Shown in pieces: positions 52,142 to 59,301 of a stretch of DNA of 64,000 nucleotides. The stretch is taken from contig CBDETD010000002.1 of assembly GCA_965242805.1 (NCBI GenBank), positions 5,642,001 through 5,706,000 of the forward strand, given 5' to 3'. How positions within the stretch are numbered: the stretch's first letter is position 1; the number at the start of each line of letters is the position of its first letter. The notes under the pieces were generated by a model. That model searched no databases, was not told the DNA's origin, and was given only the letters and a program-made list of their open reading frames with translations. The stretch comes from JANQEU01 sp965242805. GTDB lineage: Bacteria; Bacteroidota; Bacteroidia; Cytophagales; Cyclobacteriaceae. The position numbers and the translations under genes were made by a program.

Positions 52142-52912
52142 ATGAATAACGGATATAATAAAGAGTATTTCGACAGGTTTCGATTACCAATTCCTAAAAG
52201 ATTATTCAAATTCAGAAAAATAGATAGGAATTTATGTGACTCTTTGAAGGAGTCTAAGTTGTGGTTTTCAAAACCAGATAGTTTCAACGACCCATTTGAT
52301 TGTTATGAGCAATTAATTCAATCATTTAGTACCGTATCCGAGCTAAGAAGTTATTTGAAAAGAAAGAACATATATGACCGTAAAAAGCACACTGACGATA
52401 AACTATTTGAAGTCCTCACTACGTCACCAAACTGGGCCAGTGAGGAAGTTAGGAAAAGGACTTACGGGATATGTTCCTTTTCAAAAACCTTGAATCACAT
52501 ACTACTTTGGTCGCATTACGCGGATAATCATAAGGAAATATGTTTGGCATTCGATCCCCGACTATTTGATAAGAATTATCAAGAAAACTTATATCATATC
52601 ATTTACGAAGAATCAAAATTTCGCAGATATAGATATTCGGATCGAAGAAATGACGCAATACTGCTAAGTATGATAAGAAAGAGTGATGTTTGGAAATATG
52701 AAGACGAATCCAGAATAGTTCTTACCAATTGTCAGGGAAATAATTCTTTCAGAAAGGAAGCTCTGGTCGAGATCATTTTCGGTTACAATTGTAATAAGTC
52801 ACAGGAAAACAAGATAAGGGAAGTGATTTCTGAGAATGGCTATTCAGACATAAAATTTCACAAAGCTCATCGCTATAAAAATGAATTCGCATTGTATATG
52901 CGAAATGCATAA
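52142..52912 (+). CDS. DUF2971 domain-containing protein
   Basis: 256 residues. The DUF2971 signature is clear: LFKFRKIDRNLCDSLKESKLWFSKPDSFNDPFDCYE (about residues 20-55), then GICSFSKTLNHILLWSHYADNHKEICLAFD (about 119-148), and the later WKYEDESRIVL. The family is scattered among bacteria and phages, often close to defence genes; its biochemical role is not established. It lies directly behind unit c. Confidence 0.8.
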   Translation: MNNGYNKEYFDRFRLPIPKRLFKFRKIDRNLCDSLKESKLWFSKPDSFNDPFDCYEQLIQSFSTVSELRSYLKRKNIYDRKKHTDDKLFEVLTTSPNWASEEVRKRTYGICSFSKTLNHILLWSHYADNHKEICLAFDPRLFDKNYQENLYHIIYEESKFRRYRYSDRRNDAILLSMIRKSDVWKYEDESRIVLTNCQGNNSFRKEALVEIIFGYNCNKSQENKIREVISENGYSDIKFHKAHRYKNEFALYMRNA

Positions 52913-52930
52913 TTGAAAATGAAGTGGAGG

Positions 52931-53371
52931 TTATCTTCCTCTGGCTTTTTTCCTTTTTGAAAGTTCCATTTTTCGATTCTTTTCCAAAATTCGATTCAAT
53001 GTCTTTACTTCATTCGAGGACAGCTTTTTCATCAACTCTTCGTTATGGGAATTTTCTACAGAAATCTCGTCTTTCAGATCCTGAATAAATGATGCAGCAG
53101 CTTGATTGCTAGAAACCTTGCAATCAGGATGTGTTTTGTGTTCTGAACCATCCTTGTTTTGAATGACGTTTTCGTACCACTGTCCACTTTCACCGAGTAT
53201 TTTAACAAGCTCAGCATCACATTCAATTCTTATCGATTCAGATGAAGTTTGACCAATTACCGATAAGGAGAAACTGAAATAAGTAAAAAGTAGTAATGCG
53301 GTGGATAATCTTCTCACAATTATTTTTTTAATTATAGACAATCTTAACACTGGAAAACCCTTATGTATCAA
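52931..53371 (-). CDS. Hypothetical exported protein
   Basis: Up to 146 residues. A GTG at 53317 would start the protein at a standard signal peptide (RRLSTALLLFTYFSFSLSVIGQ); the ATG at 53371 adds 18 residues before it. The mature part is helical and charged, with SSNQAAASFIQDLKDE and a basic end (SKRKKARGR). It converges with the DUF2971 gene. No family is recognised. Confidence 0.55.
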   Translation of the reverse strand: MIHKGFPVLRLSIIKKIIVRRLSTALLLFTYFSFSLSVIGQTSSESIRIECDAELVKILGESGQWYENVIQNKDGSEHKTHPDCKVSSNQAAASFIQDLKDEISVENSHNEELMKKLSSNEVKTLNRILEKNRKMELSKRKKARGR

Positions 53372-53477
53372 TCTTAGTTCCCCCTAGTTACCAAACACAA
53401 CTTTAGATATTACCTAGATAGGATTTCCCTAAAAGTCTCCAACCATCAATGACGATAATTCATATTCAATAGCCGGT

Positions 53478-53560
53478 CCTTAATGAGACCACTCCGCTAT
53501 GGGGGTAGTTTTTTTATGACAGTTCTATTGTGCTCATGGAAGTGTGTGCTTTAAGTAAAG
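53478..53560 (+). repeat. Terminator-promoter unit, copy d (degenerate)
   Basis: TTAATGAGACCACTCC with an imperfect hairpin and T-run (53488-53516), then a weak copy of the motif (AAGTGTGTGCTTTAAG). No plus-strand gene follows, so it may be a remnant of a lost cassette. Confidence 0.5.
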
Positions 53561-53594
53561 AATATTTTAAACTTAGAGACATGGCCAGCAGGCT

Positions 53595-53981
53595 TCATTT
53601 CTTTCCTATCTTGTCTATTGTTGAATTAACGTATTCGCGTAATTCAGGAAGTTTTGGAATGATCTCCACTCCTCCAGTTTTTTCCCATTCTTCTGGATTC
53701 AACCAAAATCGAGATTTGTAAATTAGACTAACCAGCATCCGAATTTCTCGTTGGATTGGTTTTATATTATAAGCTAGCTCACACAAGTCCAACCATTTGT
53801 CACTTAACTCTTTATTTGGTTTATAACCAACTGAATTTATTTGCTTTTCGGTATCTCTTATTACTCTTTCCAAAGCAATAAGAAACCGAAGGGTGTTTTT
53901 TTGGGTAGTCTTTCGGTATTCAAACCAATTAAGCGCAATACCTCCTAATTCCTTGGCAATTGCCTCAAACACTCTGCTCAT
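53595..53981 (-). CDS. Hypothetical helical protein
   Basis: 128 residues, soluble and helical (KNTLRFLIALERVIRDTEKQI, LYNIKPIQREIRMLVSLIY-like). It lies beside relics of a type I restriction system and after the degenerate unit d. No family is recognised. Confidence 0.5.
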   Translation of the reverse strand: MSRVFEAIAKELGGIALNWFEYRKTTQKNTLRFLIALERVIRDTEKQINSVGYKPNKELSDKWLDLCELAYNIKPIQREIRMLVSLIYKSRFWLNPEEWEKTGGVEIIPKLPELREYVNSTIDKIGKK

Positions 53982-54020
53982 GGGTAGGACCTATCATGTT
54001 ATCAGTTATTATCCTTAGTT

Positions 54021-54308
54021 TCATTCCAATTTACTCACTATCTCCCTAAAACTCTCCAATCCGTCTTCCAGATTTTCGAGGATCTCCTGAGCTAGGATGT
54101 CAGGGTCAGGTAGGTTCTCTAAGTCACCAAGGCTTTGATCCTTCAACCAGAAAACATCTAATGAGGTCTTGTCCCTTGCAATGATCTCATCATAGCTATA
54201 CTTCCTCCAACGGCCTTCCGGATTGGAGTCTGACCAGGTCTCTTTTCGTTTGAATCGGTTCTCCGGATTGTAGCACTCAACGAACTCTTTCAAAATCTGT
54301 GATAACAC
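54021..54308 (-). pseudogene. C-terminal fragment of a type I restriction methylase (HsdM)
   Basis: The frame encodes the last 95 residues of an HsdM-type N-6 methylase: FVECYNPENRFKRKETWSD, then GRWRKYSYDEIIARDKTSLD, then LENLPDPDILAQEI and the end ESFREIVSKLE. The catalytic NPPY and SAM-binding regions are missing. The frame opens with ATG only by chance, so it is a relic. Upstream on the same strand is another open piece (EIKLECYHRF region) without known family. Confidence 0.75.
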
Positions 54309-54472
54309 TCTAGTTTGATCTCCAGTTTTTGACTTTCACCCAGGTATTGGAAGGCCGTCGTCCTAATCGCATATACCAATTGATGTCTTTTCACTATCGG
54401 GCTCTCAACCTTCAGGAGGATTTAATCCTCCAATGGCACTTACGGGTACAGTATTATTTATCTTAGTGTTCT

Positions 54473-54660
54473 ATGCCACTAACCCCTGAACAAAAGGCCA
54501 GAGAAGTAATCGATCCAATGCTGGAACAAGCTGGATGGATCCTTCAAAATATGGATGAGTTCAATCCCACTGTGGCTTAGGCGTTGCTGTCCGGGAGTTT
54601 AAGACCACAAGTGGACCAGCTGACTATCTACTATTCATTGATCGGGAACCCGTGTCATAC
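54473..54660 (+). pseudogene. N-terminal fragment of a type I restriction subunit (HsdR)
   Basis: MPLTPEQKAREVIDPMLEQA and the following GWILQNMDEFN match the start of HsdR; after a frameshift near 54575, GVAVREFKTTSGPADYLLFI continues the HsdR alignment. The usual VIEAK that follows is lost. The fragment lies divergent to the HsdM relic, so a deletion or inversion has occurred. No intact restriction gene remains nearby. Confidence 0.7.
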
Positions 54661-54884
54661 TCGCAGGAAAAGAAAACACTGACTAGAGTAGCTTCAGAGG
54701 TCATGATAGGGGGATTATTGAACTTTGGGATTACCAGGAAAAATTATCAGGATCGGTCAGTTGGAATGTTGGTATTGGTTGTAAATGGTATGTTGACAAA
54801 CAATGGATCTTGAACTGCATTTGAAGAATTGCATTTAATGTCTATAACCGTTAATTTAAGTTCGGAATGATCAAGTTTACAAAT

Positions 54885-55187
54885 ATGAGATACTATATCT
54901 TAACCGTCTTTGCTTTTGTTGCAATGTCTTGGAATGTACAAGGCCAGCTCAGCCCAATTCAATGTGCTAACCAAACGCTTTCTCTGTGGACAGAAACAGT
55001 TCGTGGAGTTACATATCATTGCCAAGAATATGAAGAAGAATGCGTGTGGTGGGATAACCGGCTTGAAATATGGGTTTACGACTATAGAATAAACATTATA
55101 TGTACTCCAGTTGTATCAACAGAACCCACAGACTGCCCATCAAAAGACCCTAAAGATTGTCCACTCCCAACAGACGGACTACCTTGA
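54885..55187 (+). CDS. Small secreted Cys-rich protein, paralogue B
   Basis: 100 residues from the ATG at 54885 (an ATG at 54867 adds six). A signal peptide (MRYYILTVFAFVAMSWNVQG) is followed by a short mature protein with cysteines in IQCANQ, YHCQEYEEECVWW and IICTP, and the end TDCPSKDPKDCPLP, which repeats the end of the protein at 46664. Equal length and shared end identify them as paralogues. Function unknown. Confidence 0.7.
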   Translation: MRYYILTVFAFVAMSWNVQGQLSPIQCANQTLSLWTETVRGVTYHCQEYEEECVWWDNRLEIWVYDYRINIICTPVVSTEPTDCPSKDPKDCPLPTDGLP

Positions 55188-55350
55188 GTTTTCCATGGTT
55201 TTAAATATCGATCGATATTTCAGTTTGTTGAAATGAGCAAACATTGATATCTCATTTCAATCGCCACTAGGTTTTTTAACCTTCAAGCTACCATATGTAT
55301 TCAAATCAGCTCATCTTCTCTCGGTATTCGCATTTTTTGCTTGATTTCTT
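55188..55350. other. Noncoding stretch before the iteron-like array
   Basis: AT-rich, with TCGATCGATA, a hairpin-like ATCTCATTTCAAT / ATTGATATC pair around 55230-55260 and AGGTTTTTTAACCT. It may be an AT-rich unwinding region beside the iterons. No gene is seen. Confidence 0.35.
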
Positions 55351-55533
55351 GCCCTACAGCCCTACATGCCCTACAAATCCTTAACATCCCTGCCTTCTTA
55401 CATTCTATCCCTACACTTCTTATGGTTTGCCCTACACATTTGGCATTTGTCCCTACATAGATATTTTTTAATTAAGGTTTTGAAAATCAATAATATCTGA
55501 TTCAAAATCCTTCGATTGTAGGGCGAATAGGGC
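55351..55533. repeat. Iteron-like CCCTACA array, replication-origin candidate
   Basis: CCCTACA occurs six times on the plus strand (starting at 55352, 55360, 55369, 55409, 55430 and 55451, most preceded by G) and once inverted as TGTAGGGC at 55517, with a partial inverted copy AGGGC at 55529. The first three are almost in tandem at 8-9-base spacing. The array lies right behind the primase-helicase gene in a noncoding AT-rich stretch, as iterons of origins do. Confidence 0.6.
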
Positions 55534-55542
55534 AATATTTTG

Positions 55543-58500
55543 TTAAAATGGTAATTCCTCTTCAGTATTTTTCTGAGTTGGACTCGGTATTTCGCTCTGA
55601 GGCGGGATGAATGGTTCTTCACTCTCTTTCTCCAGGTTAACGCCTAGAGCATCATAGTCAAACAGATATGCAGTAACCACATGCTTTCCTATTCGCTCAT
55701 TTAGTACCATTCCAAGGTAGTATTCCCGATTCTTCAGGTAGGTCTGTAAGCTGGTCCAGTCAATGGGATTTTCACCGGTTTTTCTTTTATGCATCTTGTA
55801 TTGGTTGTGAACGTCCCTTAATCGAATGTATAACACCTTCTTATCTTCTCCTAGAGAAATGGTTTTGCTTTCTTTTTTATGACTGATTCGAACCGAATCC
55901 TTAGTCATAATCTTGTAGTGCACATCATAGGCCACATCAAATTGGCGAATGGCCAGAGATGCTAGTACATGCCAAAAATCAACCAATATGTCGGTCTCAC
56001 TGATCAATGCACTCATATTAATGATTTCCTCAATACACCAGTCGAAGTGCTCCTGGTATGTCCAGGGGAATTTGAATTTGTCCTGGAAGATGAACACCAT
56101 CGTCGATAATGCAGCATAGTTCCGGACAACTCGCTCTTCATAGCTTTGTTTCATCATCCGGATCTTTTTTACGATTTCTTTGAATATCACATTGAACTGC
56201 GGGTAATATAGTTTTTCTACAAACTCCCGATGAGCAAGAATATTAGTAACGATACTGGTCAAACCCTTCTTCTCCAGTTCCTTTAATTCGTTGTAGGCAG
56301 TGACCTGATCGTCATCCCGATCTTGAACAAGTTTGAATGGCCTCATGATCGAACGGGACAAAATGGAGTTATCATCCTTAGTACTCATGTACTGACCGAC
56401 AAGGACCAGAGTACAATTGACTTTCTGGATTTCCGTTTTACGCTTGGATCCTCCTTTTCCTCGTTCACGTCCCTCACCATCATAGGCGCCTTTCAACGAC
56501 TGAAACCATTCATCCCTTACAACATTGTCATCAAACTCGTTGAAGAATACTGGTACATTTCGAAATCGCTCAAGTCGGTTGGCAAAAGCAAAGTCGGTTC
56601 CGGAATTAAGGTTGAATGCGGGCATCTCATTGAAGAAAAGATTAAGTATCGACTCAGCGAATTTTGATTTACCCGATTTGGATTGACCATAGCAATACAG
56701 GAAAGGACAGTTATTATCAACTTTGAAAACCAAGTCCCTAAATATGGATAGTAGGGCGAACGGTATTCCCGCATAGGCATGATCATTGTATACTTTGACC
56801 ATAAGATCCATCCATTTTTCAAAGGTGATCGGTGATTCTTCATAACTCAGAAAACGATCATTTTCAAAAAGGTCATCGTCCTTTCGGAAATCAGAATAGA
56901 TATCACTCGCAGCGGGAGAGAAATAGAACCTTGTGTCGTGCTTGACAAGGCCTGCATCGTCATAATCGGTCAGCTTACCATTGTATATGCAATTGTAGAA
57001 AGCAAAGAATCCTTCACGCTGCCAGCCGAGCGTCTTCAATTCATAAGCTACCGGGAAATCATAGAGAAATTTTGTGATCAGCTTATCCAGATGTTTTTTA
57101 CTACCTAGAAACTGGTAGGGCCCCTTTTGGAAAAGGAAGTTTCGAAACTTGTCAACAGACAAAAAAGCATCTGATGGTAGTTCCAATATCTTCGGTTCGA
57201 GAATACCGTCCTGGATCCTAATGATCCTGGTATTCTCATCCATATCGTACTTATGGAAAATGGGGGTCATGACAAAGTTGGTCACCTTCCAGTTTCCTTC
57301 AGATAAAAAGTAATAACCCGTTTTGTTGACATTTGTATCCTTCGTTCCCTCGTCCAGGTATGGATAGAATCCATGTCTATATGCTTCATCGGCATCAACA
57401 CCTTCAGGTAGGTCATAATTGTTGACCTGGACGTTATAGCTATTCGCTTTTTCCTTGGAGGGTAGTGTTTCGGCAGCTTCTTTCAGATCAGAAATCTTGA
57501 TGTTGGTAGCCTTCTGAATTTGAGTGCGATATTTTGTTTTCAGGAATTGACTCGGTATAAGGTCCAGGAGACGTACGATTTCACCAATTGCGACCAGTTG
57601 TTTGTGTGGGTCCTCACCGACATTTTTGTAAATCTGTGTTGCGAAATAGATTAGAGCATCCTCACTATTGTCCTCAATCCATTGAACAGGATCTTCAATC
57701 TCAAGATCGTGGGAAAGGTCATAAGGATCTTTGCCATCCGGAAGTGTGACCAGCTTAGTATTTATGTTGTGTGGAAGGATCATCTCCAGATCCCTTCTGG
57801 CTGCCTTTATGCCTGCAGCATCGCCATCCCTCAGCAATACAATAGTACTAGCACCTATTTTCTTTAGCTGGAGTACCTGCGAATCCGTGAGTGCTGTTCC
57901 GCATGTGGCAATAGTATTGGTAAGGTCAATTTCATGAAGTCCAATAACATCCGCATAGCCTTCAGTCAGGTAGGCAATTCCTGTCGAACTGATTGCTTTG
58001 CGTGCATAATAAAGTCCATATAGAATCCTTGACTTATCGTAAATCGGGGTTTCCCGGGTATTGATAAATTTTGGATTTTTCTTATCCTCGGTTTGCTCAA
58101 CCTTCCGGCCACCAAATCCTACAACATCACCATTCAAGTCATGAATAGGAAATAAGATCTTGGATCTGAATGTATCATAATAAGTTCCTTGCCTATTAAC
58201 CAAAAGTCCAACTTTCTCCGCTGGATCAACCAATCCCTTTTCACGGATCTTATCATAAAGCCATTTTCCGGATGGATCTGCCCAACCGATTTGCCATTGC
58301 AAAATCGAATCTTTCGAAAATCGATCTAGTTGGTTTCTAGCAATATGGCCTTCAGCCAATGTCTTAGCAGCATTGAAGTATTGGACCGATGCAGCCAGGT
58401 TGTAGGATTTTAGTTCTGTTCGCTTTTCCCGGGCTTGCTGTTGTTCTTTTGTTTGTTCTACATACTCCATTTCAATGGCATAGTACTTTGCCAGGTATTC

Positions 58501-58749
58501 GATTGCTTCAGGAAATGACATACTTCCATTTTCTTGAAGGAATTTGATGACCCCACCTCCCTTACCACTTGAAAAGCATTTGAAAATTCCCTTTGATGGA
58601 ACGACGAAGAATGAAGGGGTCTTCTCCTCAGTAAAAGGAGATTTCCCCTTGTATGATGCTCCGGACTTCTTGAGATCAACAAACTGGCTGATAATCTCAA
58701 CAATATCCACCGCATCAAAAACACGGTCGATCGTACGTTGAGCAATCAT
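55543..58749 (-). CDS. Primase-helicase fusion, DnaG-type N-terminus
   Basis: 1068 residues. The N-terminal DnaG zinc-binding fold is readable (LKKSGASYKGKSPFTEEKTPSF), but the ligands are mostly replaced: SPFT for CPFH and CFSSG for CFGCG. DnaG of Bacteroidota also lacks them, which suggests a capture from such a host. The catalytic core follows, with TOPRIM motifs EGYADVIGLHE (about 263) and LLRDGDAAGIKAARR (about 307). A C-terminal helicase-like ATPase has Walker A GQSKSGKS (about 685) and Walker B VPVFFNEFDD. It should prime and unwind the element's DNA. It follows the 83-residue gene without a gap. Confidence 0.88.
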   Translation of the reverse strand: MIAQRTIDRVFDAVDIVEIISQFVDLKKSGASYKGKSPFTEEKTPSFFVVPSKGIFKCFSSGKGGGVIKFLQENGSMSFPEAIEYLAKYYAIEMEYVEQTKEQQQAREKRTELKSYNLAASVQYFNAAKTLAEGHIARNQLDRFSKDSILQWQIGWADPSGKWLYDKIREKGLVDPAEKVGLLVNRQGTYYDTFRSKILFPIHDLNGDVVGFGGRKVEQTEDKKNPKFINTRETPIYDKSRILYGLYYARKAISSTGIAYLTEGYADVIGLHEIDLTNTIATCGTALTDSQVLQLKKIGASTIVLLRDGDAAGIKAARRDLEMILPHNINTKLVTLPDGKDPYDLSHDLEIEDPVQWIEDNSEDALIYFATQIYKNVGEDPHKQLVAIGEIVRLLDLIPSQFLKTKYRTQIQKATNIKISDLKEAAETLPSKEKANSYNVQVNNYDLPEGVDADEAYRHGFYPYLDEGTKDTNVNKTGYYFLSEGNWKVTNFVMTPIFHKYDMDENTRIIRIQDGILEPKILELPSDAFLSVDKFRNFLFQKGPYQFLGSKKHLDKLITKFLYDFPVAYELKTLGWQREGFFAFYNCIYNGKLTDYDDAGLVKHDTRFYFSPAASDIYSDFRKDDDLFENDRFLSYEESPITFEKWMDLMVKVYNDHAYAGIPFALLSIFRDLVFKVDNNCPFLYCYGQSKSGKSKFAESILNLFFNEMPAFNLNSGTDFAFANRLERFRNVPVFFNEFDDNVVRDEWFQSLKGAYDGEGRERGKGGSKRKTEIQKVNCTLVLVGQYMSTKDDNSILSRSIMRPFKLVQDRDDDQVTAYNELKELEKKGLTSIVTNILAHREFVEKLYYPQFNVIFKEIVKKIRMMKQSYEERVVRNYAALSTMVFIFQDKFKFPWTYQEHFDWCIEEIINMSALISETDILVDFWHVLASLAIRQFDVAYDVHYKIMTKDSVRISHKKESKTISLGEDKKVLYIRLRDVHNQYKMHKRKTGENPIDWTSLQTYLKNREYYLGMVLNERIGKHVVTAYLFDYDALGVNLEKESEEPFIPPQSEIPSPTQKNTEEELPF

Positions 58750-59001
58750 TTAGGCAGCTGCGCGATCGATGGGTTGATAGTGTGTGTAGTGATAATTCAC
58801 TAGACTGCAGCAGATATGGTACATGCGAGAATACCATTTCAATCTGGTGGCTTTTTTATTGTCACCAGGTCTTTCAACGGGCTCGGGAAAGCAGCCAACA
58901 TAATTGATGGCCCTGAGTAGTTTAGGAGTTTTGGGATAGTGGTGTTCTTTCTGATTTCGGTACTCATGGATGAAATACTCCAATATCGCAAAGTGTGTCA
59001 T
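58750..59001 (-). CDS. Small protein leading the replication operon
   Basis: 83 residues, basic and His/Tyr-rich (HEYRNQKEHHYPKTPKLLRAIN, LVNYHYTHYQ). The leader motif directly precedes the ATG. Its stop codon is followed at once by the ATG of the primase-helicase, so translation is coupled. It may assist or regulate replication. No family is recognised. Confidence 0.6.
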   Translation of the reverse strand: MTHFAILEYFIHEYRNQKEHHYPKTPKLLRAINYVGCFPEPVERPGDNKKATRLKWYSRMYHICCSLVNYHYTHYQPIDRAAA

Positions 59002-59015
59002 GGTGTGTGTGTTTA
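59002..59015 (-). promoter_or_regulatory. Element leader motif before the replication operon
   Basis: TAAACACACACACC directly before ATG. Together with the left-end copy it shows the motif at both ends of the element. Confidence 0.65.
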
Positions 59016-59024
59016 GTTAGAAAA

Positions 59025-59079
59025 TGGTGTTATGGGCTGGTGTTATGCTTAGGTCGCTTTTGCGGATTGGTGTTATGGG
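59025..59079 (+). repeat. Right arm-type repeats (integrase binding candidates)
   Basis: Three copies of TGGTGTTATG lie at 59025, 59038 and 59068; the first two are 13 bases apart as in the left arm. All share the orientation of the left copies. Confidence 0.6.
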
Positions 59080-59117
59080 AATGCAGCTATTGAGGGCATA
59101 AAATGGTCGTTTTTCAA

Positions 59118-59166
59118 TGACTCATAATCAGGGGGTCCCAGGTTCGAGCCCTGGTGGGCCCACATT
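59118..59166 (+). repeat. attR, 49-bp direct repeat (partial tRNA)
   Basis: Identical to the tRNA 3' part at 15443-15491. Only the 3' half of a tRNA is present, so this copy is not a gene. Confidence 0.93.
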
Positions 59167-59170
59167 AGAA

Positions 59171-59194
59171 GCCTCGCATCGCGAGGCTTTTTTT
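59171..59194 (+). terminator. Original terminator of the tRNA gene, displaced
   Basis: GCCTCGC, loop ATC, GCGAGGC, then seven T, four bases past attR. Before insertion it would have followed the tRNA directly. Confidence 0.85.
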
Positions 59195-59263
59195 GTTCGT
59201 TCACACCAGGGCGAGAAGCCTGTCTCGAGTGAAAGGAGGGAAGCCCTTCTGGGCCCACAACAA

Positions 59264-59285
59264 CGGTCAAAAGACCGGTTTTTTT
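59264..59285 (+). terminator. Second small terminator-like hairpin
   Basis: CGGTC, loop AAAA, GACCG, followed by GTTTTTTT. It lies beyond the displaced terminator and faces the end of the regulator gene at 59302. A short GGGCCCACA just before it resembles the tRNA end. Confidence 0.55.
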
Positions 59286-59301
59286 ATTGAAGTGCGTAAT
59301 T

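Larger units (their letters stand above)
15443..59166. mobile_element. Integrated mobile element, candidate tailless provirus (about 43.7 kb)
   Basis: The element is defined by a perfect 49-bp direct repeat: 15443-15491 inside the tRNA and 59118-59166 on the right. A tyrosine recombinase lies next to the left repeat and reads towards it. The left end carries recombination and regulation genes, the right end carries replication genes and an iteron-like array, and the middle carries a long operon of small membrane and beta-rich proteins with a GH108 lysozyme. No relaxase, coupling protein, type IV secretion gene, terminase, portal or tail gene is recognisable, so it is neither a typical conjugative element nor a tailed prophage. 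A common AAAACACACACACC motif before many of its genes ties the parts together. Confidence 0.88.

Noticed and set aside
55351..55533. CRISPR array
   Set aside because: Repeats are only 7-8 bases, unevenly spaced and partly inverted, and no cas genes are present.
15443..59166. Tailed prophage
   Set aside because: No large terminase, portal, major head, tail tape-measure or tail-fibre gene is present.
59073..59270. Open frame on the minus strand across attR
   Set aside because: It contains the same antisense tRNA translation as the left copy and crosses a terminator hairpin.
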